45,285 nucleotides of DNA, taken from positions 1 to 45,285 of the forward strand of contig JAEWAF010000013.1 of the NCBI GenBank assembly GCA_023391815.1. The letters run 5' to 3'. Below are positions 8,308 through 16,309 of this stretch, in pieces. A program made the translations under genes and the position numbers. The notes under the pieces are model-generated. The model saw nothing but the letters and a program-made list of their open reading frames with translations, searched no databases and was not told where the DNA came from. This DNA comes from Pseudomonadota bacterium. GTDB lineage: Bacteria; Pseudomonadota; Gammaproteobacteria; Steroidobacterales; Steroidobacteraceae. Numbering within the stretch: position 1 is the first letter of the stretch; every line of letters begins with the position of its first letter.

Positions 8308-8775
8308 ATGAGCACCACGTCGGAAATCTTCCAGTTCGAAAAGGATTTTGCCGGCGCGCTGTACTGCATTCCCATGGCCGTGCGATGCAAGCTCGATCTG
8401 TGCGGCGTGAAAGTCTCCTTGAAACAATGGAATCGTTTCACGCTCGAGGAGCGCGAGCAGATGGTCGCGCAGGGCTGCGATACACCGGACGAGATCGATG
8501 ACTACGGTCAGTATGTGATGAGCGTGATCGAGAACCGGACGAGCGAGCCGGCGCAGTTATTGGAACGAGACGACGGCATGGAATGGAATGACCCGCGGAG
8601 CGTGCCTCAACGGGTCGTGGATTATTCGATCGAACGAAACGTCGCTCCGCCGACGCCGGCCCAATGGGCGGAATTGAGCCCGTTGCAACGCTTCGCCATC
8701 TTCAAGCTCACGCGCCCGGGCCACAGCAACGAGAACTTCGAGCCCGCCATGCGTGAGTTCGGCTTGATCCAGTGA
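8308..8775 (+). CDS. Nitrate reductase-associated protein (NarM-like, Nitr_red_assoc family)
   Basis: A 155-residue protein matching the family pattern FQFEKDFAGALYCIPMAVRCKLDLCGVKVSLKQWNRF, the hallmark of the nitrate-reductase-associated family. In cyanobacteria the NarM member is needed for activity of the molybdenum nitrate reductase. No nitrate reductase gene lies in this window. Instead the gene ends 1 bp from the end of the formate dehydrogenase operon, another Mo-cofactor enzyme. That suggests a role in maturation of a Mo enzyme here, possibly the formate dehydrogenase; this is inference. The ATG at 8308 has no Shine-Dalgarno but a -10-like TAGAAT just upstream, so it may be leaderless. 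Confidence 0.82.
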   Translation: MSTTSEIFQFEKDFAGALYCIPMAVRCKLDLCGVKVSLKQWNRFTLEEREQMVAQGCDTPDEIDDYGQYVMSVIENRTSEPAQLLERDDGMEWNDPRSVPQRVVDYSIERNVAPPTPAQWAELSPLQRFAIFKLTRPGHSNENFEPAMREFGLIQ

Positions 8776-8783
8776 TTCAAGCC
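8761..8783. terminator. Hairpin spanning both stop codons of convergent NarM-like and fdsD genes
   Basis: GGCTTGA pairs perfectly with TCAAGCC around a 9-nt loop. The stem-loop covers the last codons of both convergent genes, whose stops are 1 bp apart. There is no T tract. Confidence 0.45.
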
Positions 8784-9010
8784 TTGACCGCCGTTTCCTC
8801 CGCGAGCCGCTGTATCGCGATTCGCACCGGCCCCTCCAGCTCGGTCCCGCCGGTCTCGTGGTAATGCGCGATGATCCGCGAGCGCATCCGCGGATCCCAG
8901 AATTTGTGGATGTGCTGGTAAATGCTGTCGGCCGCGACATTCTTGTCCTCTTCGTTGGCGAAGAAGGCGCCGATGTCGTTGGCCATGCGAACTAAGTAGT
9001 CGATGTGCAT
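8777..9010 (-). CDS. fdsD: Formate dehydrogenase delta subunit
   Basis: A 77-residue protein of the FdsD family (MANDIGAFFAN, HIHKFWDPRMRSRIIAHY). FdsD is the last gene of fdsGBACD operons, such as that of Cupriavidus necator, and is needed for full formate dehydrogenase activity; it is thought to help assembly. Here it is the final gene of a five-gene minus-strand operon, and its start overlaps the end of fdhD by 19 bp, which implies coupled translation. The length is normal. Confidence 0.92.
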   Translation of the reverse strand: MHIDYLVRMANDIGAFFANEEDKNVAADSIYQHIHKFWDPRMRSRIIAHYHETGGTELEGPVRIAIQRLAEETAVKA

Positions 9011-9822
9011 AACAGCCGCGAAGGATGAGCGTAAACCACGTGTTGATGCTCCCGGGCGAAGCCGATCAACGTCAACCCCGCCGATTCCGCCATTCGAATG
9101 GCGAATGCAGTAGGCGCCGACACCGCGGCGAGCAACGTGGCGCCGACGGTGACGGCCTTCTGAACCATTTCATAACTCGCGCGGCTGGTCACCACGAAGT
9201 AACCATACTTGAAATCGCCACCGGCGCGGACCACCGCCCCGATGACTTTATCCAATGCGTTGTGACGCCCGACGTCTTCGCGCACGAGCTTGATGCCCGA
9301 TTCCGGCATCACCCACGCAGCCGCGTGAACGCTGCCGGTGCGCAAATTGATCTCCTGACGTTCGCGCAGCCCTCTCAACGCCTCGTGAAGCGAATCCACG
9401 TCGATATTCACCCCACCCTGCACCGGCGCCGGTTGTCGAATCGCATCTTCGACGGTTTGCGCGCCACACAGGCCGCAACCCGTGCGACCGGTCAAATTTC
9501 TTTGACGCCGCAGCAGTTCGGACAACTTCGACGCGGTGATTCCGATGCGCACTTCGAGGTTGCCATCGTCACGCGTCGCCGCTTCGACCGACACAATCTC
9601 CTTGGGCGAATCGACGATGCTCTCGCTCAACGTGAACCCGATCGCGAGATCTTCCAGGTTCGCCGGCGTCGCCAGCATCACCACGTGGGGCACGCCGTTG
9701 AACACCAGCGACACCGGCAGCTCTTCAGCCACTTGATCGCTGACGCGCTCGACATCGCCGTCGCGCCAGCGATCCACGGTAACTTCGCAGCTCGTCGCCC
9801 GTACGGCTCTGAGCTCAGACAT
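8992..9822 (-). CDS. fdhD: FdhD/FdsC formate dehydrogenase accessory sulfurtransferase
   Basis: A 276-residue FdhD-family protein. FdhD takes sulfur from a cysteine desulfurase and delivers it to the bis-MGD cofactor as the terminal sulfido ligand, without which formate dehydrogenase is inactive. The persulfide-carrying pair is present as C116 and C119 (TGCGLCG). Other family blocks are VREDVGRHNALDKVIG and SRASYEMVQKA. The ATG at 9822 overlaps the fdsA end by 8 bp and has GGAG 11 nt upstream; a GTG 12 bp earlier (9834) is an alternative. In fds operons this gene is also called fdsC. Confidence 0.95.
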   Translation of the reverse strand: MSELRAVRATSCEVTVDRWRDGDVERVSDQVAEELPVSLVFNGVPHVVMLATPANLEDLAIGFTLSESIVDSPKEIVSVEAATRDDGNLEVRIGITASKLSELLRRQRNLTGRTGCGLCGAQTVEDAIRQPAPVQGGVNIDVDSLHEALRGLRERQEINLRTGSVHAAAWVMPESGIKLVREDVGRHNALDKVIGAVVRAGGDFKYGYFVVTSRASYEMVQKAVTVGATLLAAVSAPTAFAIRMAESAGLTLIGFAREHQHVVYAHPSRLLCTSTT

Positions 9823-12697
9823 GCACGCCAGCACTCCGGCGAATGCGCGTATTCCGCTCGGTCAGCTCGCGATAGCGCTTCTGCCACTCCGACGGTTGAT
9901 TCACCTTCACGACCTGCACCGCCGTCACCTTGTACTCGGGACAGTTCGTGGCCCAATCCGAGTTGTCGGTGGTGACGACGTTCGCGCCGGACTCGGGGAA
10001 GTGGAACGTCGTATAGACGACGCCGGGCTGAACCCGATCCGTCACCTGCGCACGCAACACGGTCTCGCCGGCACGGCTGGCGATGCCAACCCAATCGCCA
10101 TCGAGAATGCCGCGCACATCGGCGTCATGCGGATGAATCTCCAACCGATCCTCGTCGTGCCAAACCACGTTCTGCGTCCGACGCGTCTGCGCGCCCACGT
10201 TGTATTGAGTGAGAATGCGCCCGGTCGTCAGCAACAGCGGGAAGCGACTGGTCGTTTTCTCGCGTGTCGGCACATAGTCGGTCACATAGAACTTGCCCTT
10301 GCCGCGCACGAAGTGACCGATGTGCATCGTCGGCGTACCCTCGGGCGCTGCTTCGTTACACGGCCACTGGATGCTGCCGAGCCTGTCGAGCTTCTCGTAG
10401 CTGACGCCGGTGAACGTCGGCGTGAGTGCGGCGATCTCATCCATGATCTGCGACGGATGCGTGTAGCTCATGGGATAGCCGAGCGCATTCGAGAAACGCA
10501 CCGTGGCCTCCCAATCTTCCAAGCCACCGAGGGGCTCCATGACCTTGCGCACCCGACCGATGCGACGCTCGGCGTTCGTGAACGTGCCGTTCTTCTCCAG
10601 GAACGACGAGCCCGGGAAGAACACGTGCGCGAACTTGGCCGTCTCGTTCAAGAACAGGTCTTGCACGACGATACATTCCATCGCGCTCAATGCGGCAGTT
10701 ACGTGCGTCGTGTTCGGATCGGACTGCGCGATGTCTTCACCCTGGATGTACAGAGCGCGGAAGCTGCCATCGAGCGCAGCCTCGAACATGTTTGGAATGC
10801 GCAGGCCCGGCTCGGACTGCAATGGCACGCCCCACTCGGCCTCGAACGTTGCGCGGACCGCGTCGTCGGACACGTGGCGGTAAGCGCTGAACTCGTGCGG
10901 GAACGAGCCCATGTCGCACGAGCCCTGCACGTTGTTCTGACCGCGCAGCGGGTTCACACCGACACCGATGCGCCCCAGATTGCCGGTCGCCATCGCGAGA
11001 TTCGCGATCGCCATGACCATCGTCGTGCCCTGGCTATGCTCCGTGACGCCGAGGCCGTAATAGATCGCGCCATTCGGCGCCGTTCCATACAGCTTGGCGG
11101 CAGCGCGCACGGCCATTGCCGGCACACCCGTAACGGCTTCCATCGCCTCGGGCGAATTCTTCGGATCGCTGACGAACGCCTTCCATTTCTCCCAGGACGG
11201 CAGCTCGCAGCGATCGGTGATGTAGTCGTCGTGCGCCAGACCTTCGGTCACGATGACATGCGCAATCGAATTCATGAGCGCGACGTTCGTACCCGGACGC
11301 AGCTGCAAGTGATAGTCCGCTTCGATGTGCGGGCTGCGCACCAGCTTGATCTGCCGCGGGTCGATAACGATCAGCTTGGCACCCTGACGCAGCCGGCGCT
11401 TCATCTGCGAAGCGAACACCGGATGACCTTCGGTGGGATTGGCACCGATCAGCATGATCACGTCCGAGTGCATCACCGAGTCGAATTCCTGGGTGCCCGC
11501 CGATTCACCGATGGTATTCTTCAGACCGTAGCCCGTCGGCGAATGGCAAACACGCGCGCACGTATCGACGTTGTTGTTACCGAATGCCGCACGCACCAGC
11601 TTCTGCACCAGGAATGTTTCCTCGTTGGTGCAACGGGACGAGGTGATTCCGCCCACCGCATCCCGACCGTACTGCGCCTGAATGCGCTTGAACTCCGACG
11701 CCGCATAGTCGATGGCTTCGTCCCAGCTCACTTCACGCCACGGATCGGTGATCTTGCTTCGGATCATCGGCTTCGTGATGCGATCCGCGTGCGTAGCGTA
11801 GCCGTAAGCAAACCGCCCTTTCACGCAAGCATGGCCGTGATTGGCATGACCGTCTCGAGACGGAACCATGCGAATGACCTGCTCGCCTTTCATCTCCGCT
11901 TTGAACGTGCAGCCGACGCCGCAGTACGCGCAAGTCGTCGCGACCGCGCGATCCGGCCGGCCGAGCGCGAGCACCGACTTTTCGGTCAGCGCCGTCGTCG
12001 GGCAGGCTTCGACACAAGCGCCGCACGAGACACATTCGGACTCCAGGAACGATTCGGACTGGCTCGCCGACACCTTGGAATCGAAGCCACGGCCTTCGAT
12101 GGTCAGCGCGAACGTGCCTTGAACCTCGTCGCAGGCTCGAACGCAGCGGGAGCAGACGATGCAGGCGTCCTGATTGAAGACGAAATAGGGATTGCTGTCG
12201 TCCTTCGGTGAGTGCTGATGATTGTGAGCGGCCGGAATTCCATCGACCGCCGGCAACGCATAACGCGATTCATTCACACCCACGGCTGCCGCCATTTCAT
12301 GCAGCTCGCAGCGGTTGTTGCTGGAACAGCACTCGGCCTCGGACGGATGATCGGAGAGATACAGCTCGAGCACGTTCTCGCGCAGCTGCCCGATCTTCTC
12401 GCTCTGCGTGCGGATCTTCATGCCGTCGGCCACGGTGGTCGTGCACGACGCCGGATACCCTTTGCGGCCTTCGATCTCGACCAGGCACAGGCGGCAGGAG
12501 CCGAACGCTTTCAATGAGCTGGTCGCGCACAGCTTTGGAATCTGATTGCCGAGCTGCGAGGCAGCTCGCATGATGGACGTGCCTTCGGGCACCGTCACGG
12601 TGAAGCCGTCGATCTCGACGGTCACTTGCTTGACCGCCCCATCGGCGGAGTCCGGCACGGCCGGTGTGCCTGGATCGATGTAATCGAGTGCGTGCAT
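9815..12697 (-). CDS. fdsA: NAD-dependent formate dehydrogenase alpha subunit (Mo-bis-MGD, Fe-S)
   Basis: A 960-residue catalytic subunit that oxidises formate to CO2 in the cytoplasm. Residues about 24-160 are a NuoG-like region with a 2Fe-2S site (C57, C68, C71, C85) and further Cys/His ligands (HPSEAECCSSNNRCELH). Residues 170-235 carry two 4Fe-4S clusters (CIVCSRCVRAC and CVSCGACVEACP). Residues 256-291 hold the C-x2-C-x3-C 4Fe-4S site of the molybdopterin domain (CAYCGVGC...C). The Mo ligand is Cys384 followed by His385 (ARVCHSP), so this is a cysteine, not selenocysteine, enzyme. The C-terminal MGD-binding domain ends near 920. It lies 14 bp after fdsB. Confidence 0.97.
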   Translation of the reverse strand: MHALDYIDPGTPAVPDSADGAVKQVTVEIDGFTVTVPEGTSIMRAASQLGNQIPKLCATSSLKAFGSCRLCLVEIEGRKGYPASCTTTVADGMKIRTQSEKIGQLRENVLELYLSDHPSEAECCSSNNRCELHEMAAAVGVNESRYALPAVDGIPAAHNHQHSPKDDSNPYFVFNQDACIVCSRCVRACDEVQGTFALTIEGRGFDSKVSASQSESFLESECVSCGACVEACPTTALTEKSVLALGRPDRAVATTCAYCGVGCTFKAEMKGEQVIRMVPSRDGHANHGHACVKGRFAYGYATHADRITKPMIRSKITDPWREVSWDEAIDYAASEFKRIQAQYGRDAVGGITSSRCTNEETFLVQKLVRAAFGNNNVDTCARVCHSPTGYGLKNTIGESAGTQEFDSVMHSDVIMLIGANPTEGHPVFASQMKRRLRQGAKLIVIDPRQIKLVRSPHIEADYHLQLRPGTNVALMNSIAHVIVTEGLAHDDYITDRCELPSWEKWKAFVSDPKNSPEAMEAVTGVPAMAVRAAAKLYGTAPNGAIYYGLGVTEHSQGTTMVMAIANLAMATGNLGRIGVGVNPLRGQNNVQGSCDMGSFPHEFSAYRHVSDDAVRATFEAEWGVPLQSEPGLRIPNMFEAALDGSFRALYIQGEDIAQSDPNTTHVTAALSAMECIVVQDLFLNETAKFAHVFFPGSSFLEKNGTFTNAERRIGRVRKVMEPLGGLEDWEATVRFSNALGYPMSYTHPSQIMDEIAALTPTFTGVSYEKLDRLGSIQWPCNEAAPEGTPTMHIGHFVRGKGKFYVTDYVPTREKTTSRFPLLLTTGRILTQYNVGAQTRRTQNVVWHDEDRLEIHPHDADVRGILDGDWVGIASRAGETVLRAQVTDRVQPGVVYTTFHFPESGANVVTTDNSDWATNCPEYKVTAVQVVKVNQPSEWQKRYRELTERNTRIRRSAGVHV

Positions 12698-12711
12698 GGC
12701 TAGAGCTCCGG

Positions 12712-14253
12712 CTACTGCACAGTCTTGCGAAAGTCTTCAGGAAAATATTTGAGCGCGCTTTGCACCGGGAACGGCGTCATCCCACCCAGGCCGCAAAGAG
12801 ATCCATGCAACATGGTGTCGCACAGCTCCTCGACCAGCCGCAAATTGCGTTCTCGATCGACATTGGCGAGCACGCGATCCATCAGCTCCACCCCGCGCGT
12901 CGAGCCGATACGACACGGCGTGCACTTACCGCACGACTCCTTCGCGCAGAATTCCATCGCGTATCGGGCCATACCGGCCATATCGACGGTGTCGTCGAAT
13001 ACCACGACGCCACCATGACCTAACAAAGCACCAATGGCGGCGAGCGCTTCATAATCAATGGCGGTGTCGAACTGCGACGCCGGGATGTAGGCGCCCAGCG
13101 GACCACCCACTTGAACCGCACGGATCGGCCGGCCCGAGGCGGAGCCGACACCATAGTCGTAAATCAACTCGCGCAGCGTGAGGCCAAACGCTCTCTCGAT
13201 CAGGCCACCGTGTTTGATGTTGCCCGCGAGCTGCAACGGAATCGTGCCGCGCGATCGGCCGGTTCCAAAATCTTTGTAGAAGTCCGCGCCCTTCGCGAGG
13301 ATCACCGGCACCGAGGCCAGCGAGATCACGTTGTTCACGATCGTGGGCCGCCCGAACAATCCCTTGATCGCCGGCAATGGCGGGCGAACCCGCACTTCGC
13401 CGCGCTTGCCCTCCAGACTCTCGAGCATGGAGGTCTCTTCACCGCAGATGTAGGCGCCCGCTCCCAATCGAACTTCGAGCTCGAATTGTTTGCCGCTGCC
13501 GAGGATGTTGCTGCCCAGATAACCGGCCGCGCGTGCCGCAGCGATGGCTTCGAGCAAAGCGCGATGTGCATGCGGATACTCGGCACGCAAATAGATGTAG
13601 CCTTGCGTCGCCCCGACCGCGATACCGGCGATCGTCATGCCTTCGATGAGCATGAGCGGATCGCCTTCCATCAGCATGCGATCCGCGAATGTTCCCGAAT
13701 CGCCTTCGTCGGCGTTGCACGTCACGTACTTCTGTTGCGGCGGCTGATCGAGCACCGTCTTCCATTTGATACCGGTCGGGAAGGCGGCGCCACCGCGACC
13801 GCGCAGGCCGGACTGCGTGACCGCATCGACGATTTCTCCGGGCGACATGGCGAGCGCGCGCTTCAACCCTTCATAACCGCCGTGCGCAACGTAGTCGTCC
13901 ACGGAAATCGGATCGATCACACCGACACGCGCGAATGTCAGACGCTGCTGGCTCTTCAGCTCCTTGATCTCTTCGGTGAGCCCAAGGTGCAACGGATGTG
14001 CCTGGCCGTCGAGAAAGCCCGCATCGAACAGACTGGGGATGTCCTGAACAGTGACCGGACCATAGGCATGGCGACCTTCGGGCGTGGTCACTTCGACCAA
14101 GGGCTCCAGCCAGAACAAGCCGCGCGAGCCATTGCGAACCAGCTGCACTCGCAGCCCCCGGCGTTGAGCTTCGCGATCGATGGCGGCAGCAACTCGACCC
14201 GCACCGAGCGACAGTGCCGTGGCATCTCGAGGTACGTAGACTTTGATATTCAT
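12712..14253 (-). CDS. fdsB: Formate dehydrogenase beta subunit (FMN, NAD+ and 4Fe-4S; NuoF-like)
   Basis: A 513-residue diaphorase subunit that passes electrons from the alpha subunit to NAD+. Residues 1-90 are a thioredoxin-like 2Fe-2S-type domain without obvious cysteine ligands. The NuoF-like part follows, with the FMN/NAD loop GLRGRGGAAFPTGIKW (149-164), CNADEGDSGTFADR (179-192) and GAGAYICGEETSMLESLEGK. The 4Fe-4S ligands are C441, C444, C447 (SCGKCTPC) and C487. Its ATG overlaps the fdsG stop in a 4-bp ATGA junction, so the two are translationally coupled. Confidence 0.97.
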   Translation of the reverse strand: MNIKVYVPRDATALSLGAGRVAAAIDREAQRRGLRVQLVRNGSRGLFWLEPLVEVTTPEGRHAYGPVTVQDIPSLFDAGFLDGQAHPLHLGLTEEIKELKSQQRLTFARVGVIDPISVDDYVAHGGYEGLKRALAMSPGEIVDAVTQSGLRGRGGAAFPTGIKWKTVLDQPPQQKYVTCNADEGDSGTFADRMLMEGDPLMLIEGMTIAGIAVGATQGYIYLRAEYPHAHRALLEAIAAARAAGYLGSNILGSGKQFELEVRLGAGAYICGEETSMLESLEGKRGEVRVRPPLPAIKGLFGRPTIVNNVISLASVPVILAKGADFYKDFGTGRSRGTIPLQLAGNIKHGGLIERAFGLTLRELIYDYGVGSASGRPIRAVQVGGPLGAYIPASQFDTAIDYEALAAIGALLGHGGVVVFDDTVDMAGMARYAMEFCAKESCGKCTPCRIGSTRGVELMDRVLANVDRERNLRLVEELCDTMLHGSLCGLGGMTPFPVQSALKYFPEDFRKTVQ

Positions 14254-14741
14254 GACAGCGGCGCGATCAATGCGTCAAAAGCATCCGGTGTCACGCGACC
14301 GTGCAGCTCTCCGTCGATCATCACGGCGGGGCTGCAGGCGCAGTTGCCCAGACAATACACCGGCTCCAGCGTGTAGCGACCATCCGGCGTCGTCCCGTGC
14401 AGCTCGATGCCAAGCTTGCGTCGAGCATGCTCGGTCAACTTCTCACAATGCATGGAGCGGCAAGCTTCCGCCTGACACACCTGGATCACATGGCGCCCGA
14501 CCGGCGCCTGCCGAAAGTGATGATAAAAAGTGACGACGCCGTGGACGTCGGCGCGTGACAGATTCAAGACCTCGGCGATCAGCGGAATCGCCGCCGGCGG
14601 CACATAGCCGAGCCGGTTCTGAACGGCATGCAACACCTGCAGCAGCGGCCCCGGCCGCCCTTGATGAGCCGCCAGGGCGGCTTCGATCTGTTCGCGAGTC
14701 AGGTCATCCAGCGGATCGCGCAGCGCCCGATCTGCACTCAT
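14250..14741 (-). CDS. fdsG: Formate dehydrogenase gamma subunit (2Fe-2S; NuoE-like)
   Basis: A 163-residue NuoE-like subunit carrying one 2Fe-2S cluster bound by C89, C94 (CQAEAC), C130 and C134 (CLGNC). It has the family blocks NRLGYVPPAAIPLIAEVLNLS and GVVTFYHHFR. The frame opens earlier at 14798, but the ATG at 14741 has GAGGGTG about 7 nt upstream and matches the family N-terminus, so it is chosen. It is the first gene of the fdsG-B-A-fdhD-D operon. Confidence 0.95.
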   Translation of the reverse strand: MSADRALRDPLDDLTREQIEAALAAHQGRPGPLLQVLHAVQNRLGYVPPAAIPLIAEVLNLSRADVHGVVTFYHHFRQAPVGRHVIQVCQAEACRSMHCEKLTEHARRKLGIELHGTTPDGRYTLEPVYCLGNCACSPAVMIDGELHGRVTPDAFDALIAPLS

Positions 14742-14883
14742 ATATATCACCCTCACCAGCCTGTGGAGAGTGTGACACCGAAGTGCGGAATCGACCACCG
14801 CGGCCGCTTTATTCGACCGCGTGGTCTGCCTGAACGGTGGGCTCCCGACCGATTGTTATCGATACCGGGCCACCCGCCGACCG
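14742..14883 (-). promoter_or_regulatory. Upstream region of the fds operon with inverted repeat
   Basis: This 142-bp gap must hold the fds promoter. It contains a near-perfect inverted repeat, GACCACCGCGG (14793-14803) and CCGCGTGGTC (14817-14826), with a one-base bulge, which may be an operator. The repeat flanks an AT-rich GAATAAA on the minus strand that could serve as a -10. No clear -35 was found. Confidence 0.35.
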
Positions 14884-15165
14884 CTATTCGAGCTGATCGC
14901 GTACCGAGTCGCGGCGGACCAGTTTGTTGAACCGCCCTTCGTCCTGGTACAGGAACGCCAGCTCGTTGGCGTCGAAGGATTCGAAGAACTCGTCCCAGGA
15001 GATTTTCTCCAGCGTCTTCTGGCCCGAAAAGCCGGGAAAATCAATACGCAGGATGCCGGGATCCTGCTTACTGCCGGTGCTCTTCACATGCGCGGGACAG
15101 CCGCCATGTTTCTCGACCCAGTGGCGAATGGTGTCGTGATCGACGGTGGCTTTGGCGGATGACAT
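14884..15165 (-). CDS. Small conserved protein of unknown function (DHDTIRxWVE family)
   Basis: A 93-residue soluble protein with the pattern VDHDTIRHWVEKHGGCPAHVK, then DPGILRIDFPGFSG, then ISWDEFFESFDANELAFLYQDE. I recall this family as widespread and uncharacterised, sometimes mislabelled as a glucan branching enzyme. AGGAG lies 7 nt before the ATG at 15165; the reading frame extends further but that part lacks similarity. It is acidic and has no signal peptide or membrane segment. It sits downstream of a methyltransferase on the same strand and upstream of the fds operon, with a gap of about 140 bp to fdsG. Confidence 0.75.
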   Translation of the reverse strand: MSSAKATVDHDTIRHWVEKHGGCPAHVKSTGSKQDPGILRIDFPGFSGQKTLEKISWDEFFESFDANELAFLYQDEGRFNKLVRRDSVRDQLE

Positions 15166-15244
15166 GACTGCGCTCCTACGAACACACTGCGTTGCCCCGG
15201 TAACGCGTCGCAATCGAGTCAGATCCCGAACGAGCGGAAAAATC

Positions 15245-16093
15245 TCAGCCGGCTCCCTTGGTCGCCAGGACGCCGTCGCCGTGCAGCCTGGTTTTCAAGC
15301 CGCTGCGCTTCAGACGAGTCGCAACTTCATTGGGCACGTCGCGCCCGGTGGTGAGCTTGTTCGGCGTGCCGGTGTAATGAAACATTCGTCCGCCTCGTCT
15401 CAGCACTCGCGCGAGCTGATCGTAGAATGCCTGCGAATACAGCTCACCGGCGATGCCGAAGCGCGGCGGGTCGTGCAGGATCGCATCGACGGAGGCATCC
15501 GGCAGCTCGACAATCTTCTCCGAGACATCGCCTTGCGTGAGACTGAGCGCGCCGCCGACCCGCGGCGACCACGGATTCAGACTGCGCAACCAGATCACAT
15601 CCGGATTCTTTTCGAATGAAACGATTCGCGCCGCTCCGCCTTCCAGACACCACGCCGCGAAGTAACCCAGACCGCCGCAAGTGTCGAGCACGACTTTGCC
15701 ACGAGGCTCGATCAGCGCGACCTTGGCTTGTGCATCCTGATATGGCGAGACTTTCTCACTGACCAGCATCTTGATGCCGTCGATCTCGAACGTCGGCGTG
15801 CCCCACTCGGTGGGCACCAGCTTGATCAGCGACGAGCTGTAACGAGACACCGGCGCGAACCCGTCGTCCCTCCAGTAATAAATCGTGCGCTCCTTGCACT
15901 TCTCCAGGTACGGATAGCGGTGCCCTCGCCAGGTCCAGCCGGATTCGGCGAGCGCCACAGTCGTACTCGTGCGATCCAGATCCAGTGAGCACGTCAGCTC
16001 AGTCGCGCCAGCACGCCGCGCCTTTTGAAATTGCTCGTGGACCTTCAGCGCCAACAACGGCCCGCACGTTTCCAGTTCGATCGATCCTGTCAT
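15245..16093 (-). CDS. Class I SAM-dependent methyltransferase (COG2521-like)
   Basis: A 282-residue protein. The C-terminal half has the Rossmann methyltransferase motifs: motif I VLDTCGGLGYFA, the acidic loop IVSFEKNPDVIWLRSLNP, and DAILHDPPRFGIAGELYS, in which DPPRF resembles the catalytic (N/D)PP(F/Y) motif of amino-methylating enzymes. The N-terminal 110 residues look like a substrate-binding region. The substrate is not known; DPPR suggests a nucleic-acid or amine target. The start is uncertain: ATG at 16093 fits homologues I recall (MTGSIELE), while ATG at 16144 is also in frame. Neither has a strong Shine-Dalgarno. It is divergent from the PEP-CTERM gene. Confidence 0.82.
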   Translation of the reverse strand: MTGSIELETCGPLLALKVHEQFQKARRAGATELTCSLDLDRTSTTVALAESGWTWRGHRYPYLEKCKERTIYYWRDDGFAPVSRYSSSLIKLVPTEWGTPTFEIDGIKMLVSEKVSPYQDAQAKVALIEPRGKVVLDTCGGLGYFAAWCLEGGAARIVSFEKNPDVIWLRSLNPWSPRVGGALSLTQGDVSEKIVELPDASVDAILHDPPRFGIAGELYSQAFYDQLARVLRRGGRMFHYTGTPNKLTTGRDVPNEVATRLKRSGLKTRLHGDGVLATKGAG

Positions 16094-16309
16094 GCGCGCA
16101 ATGATACCGAGCCTTCCCGATCTACGGACAACGATCAGCTGCATCCACTTCTGGCAGTCGCGCGAATGCGTCCGGAATGGATCGCGTCAGCGAAACGTGC
16201 AGATAGATTTCCTACTGTCACGGATCACGACGGTAGCGCTCGGCGACTGCATGCGTACACTGAAGCCGCGCTCGGCGATTTCACTCATCATCGTGACAAG
16301 GAGCGAGGA

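Noticed and set aside
9821..12211. 796-codon plus-strand frame opposite fdsA
   Set aside because: It is the antisense shadow of a strongly conserved GC-rich gene; the His/Arg-rich translation has no domain and there is no ribosome site.
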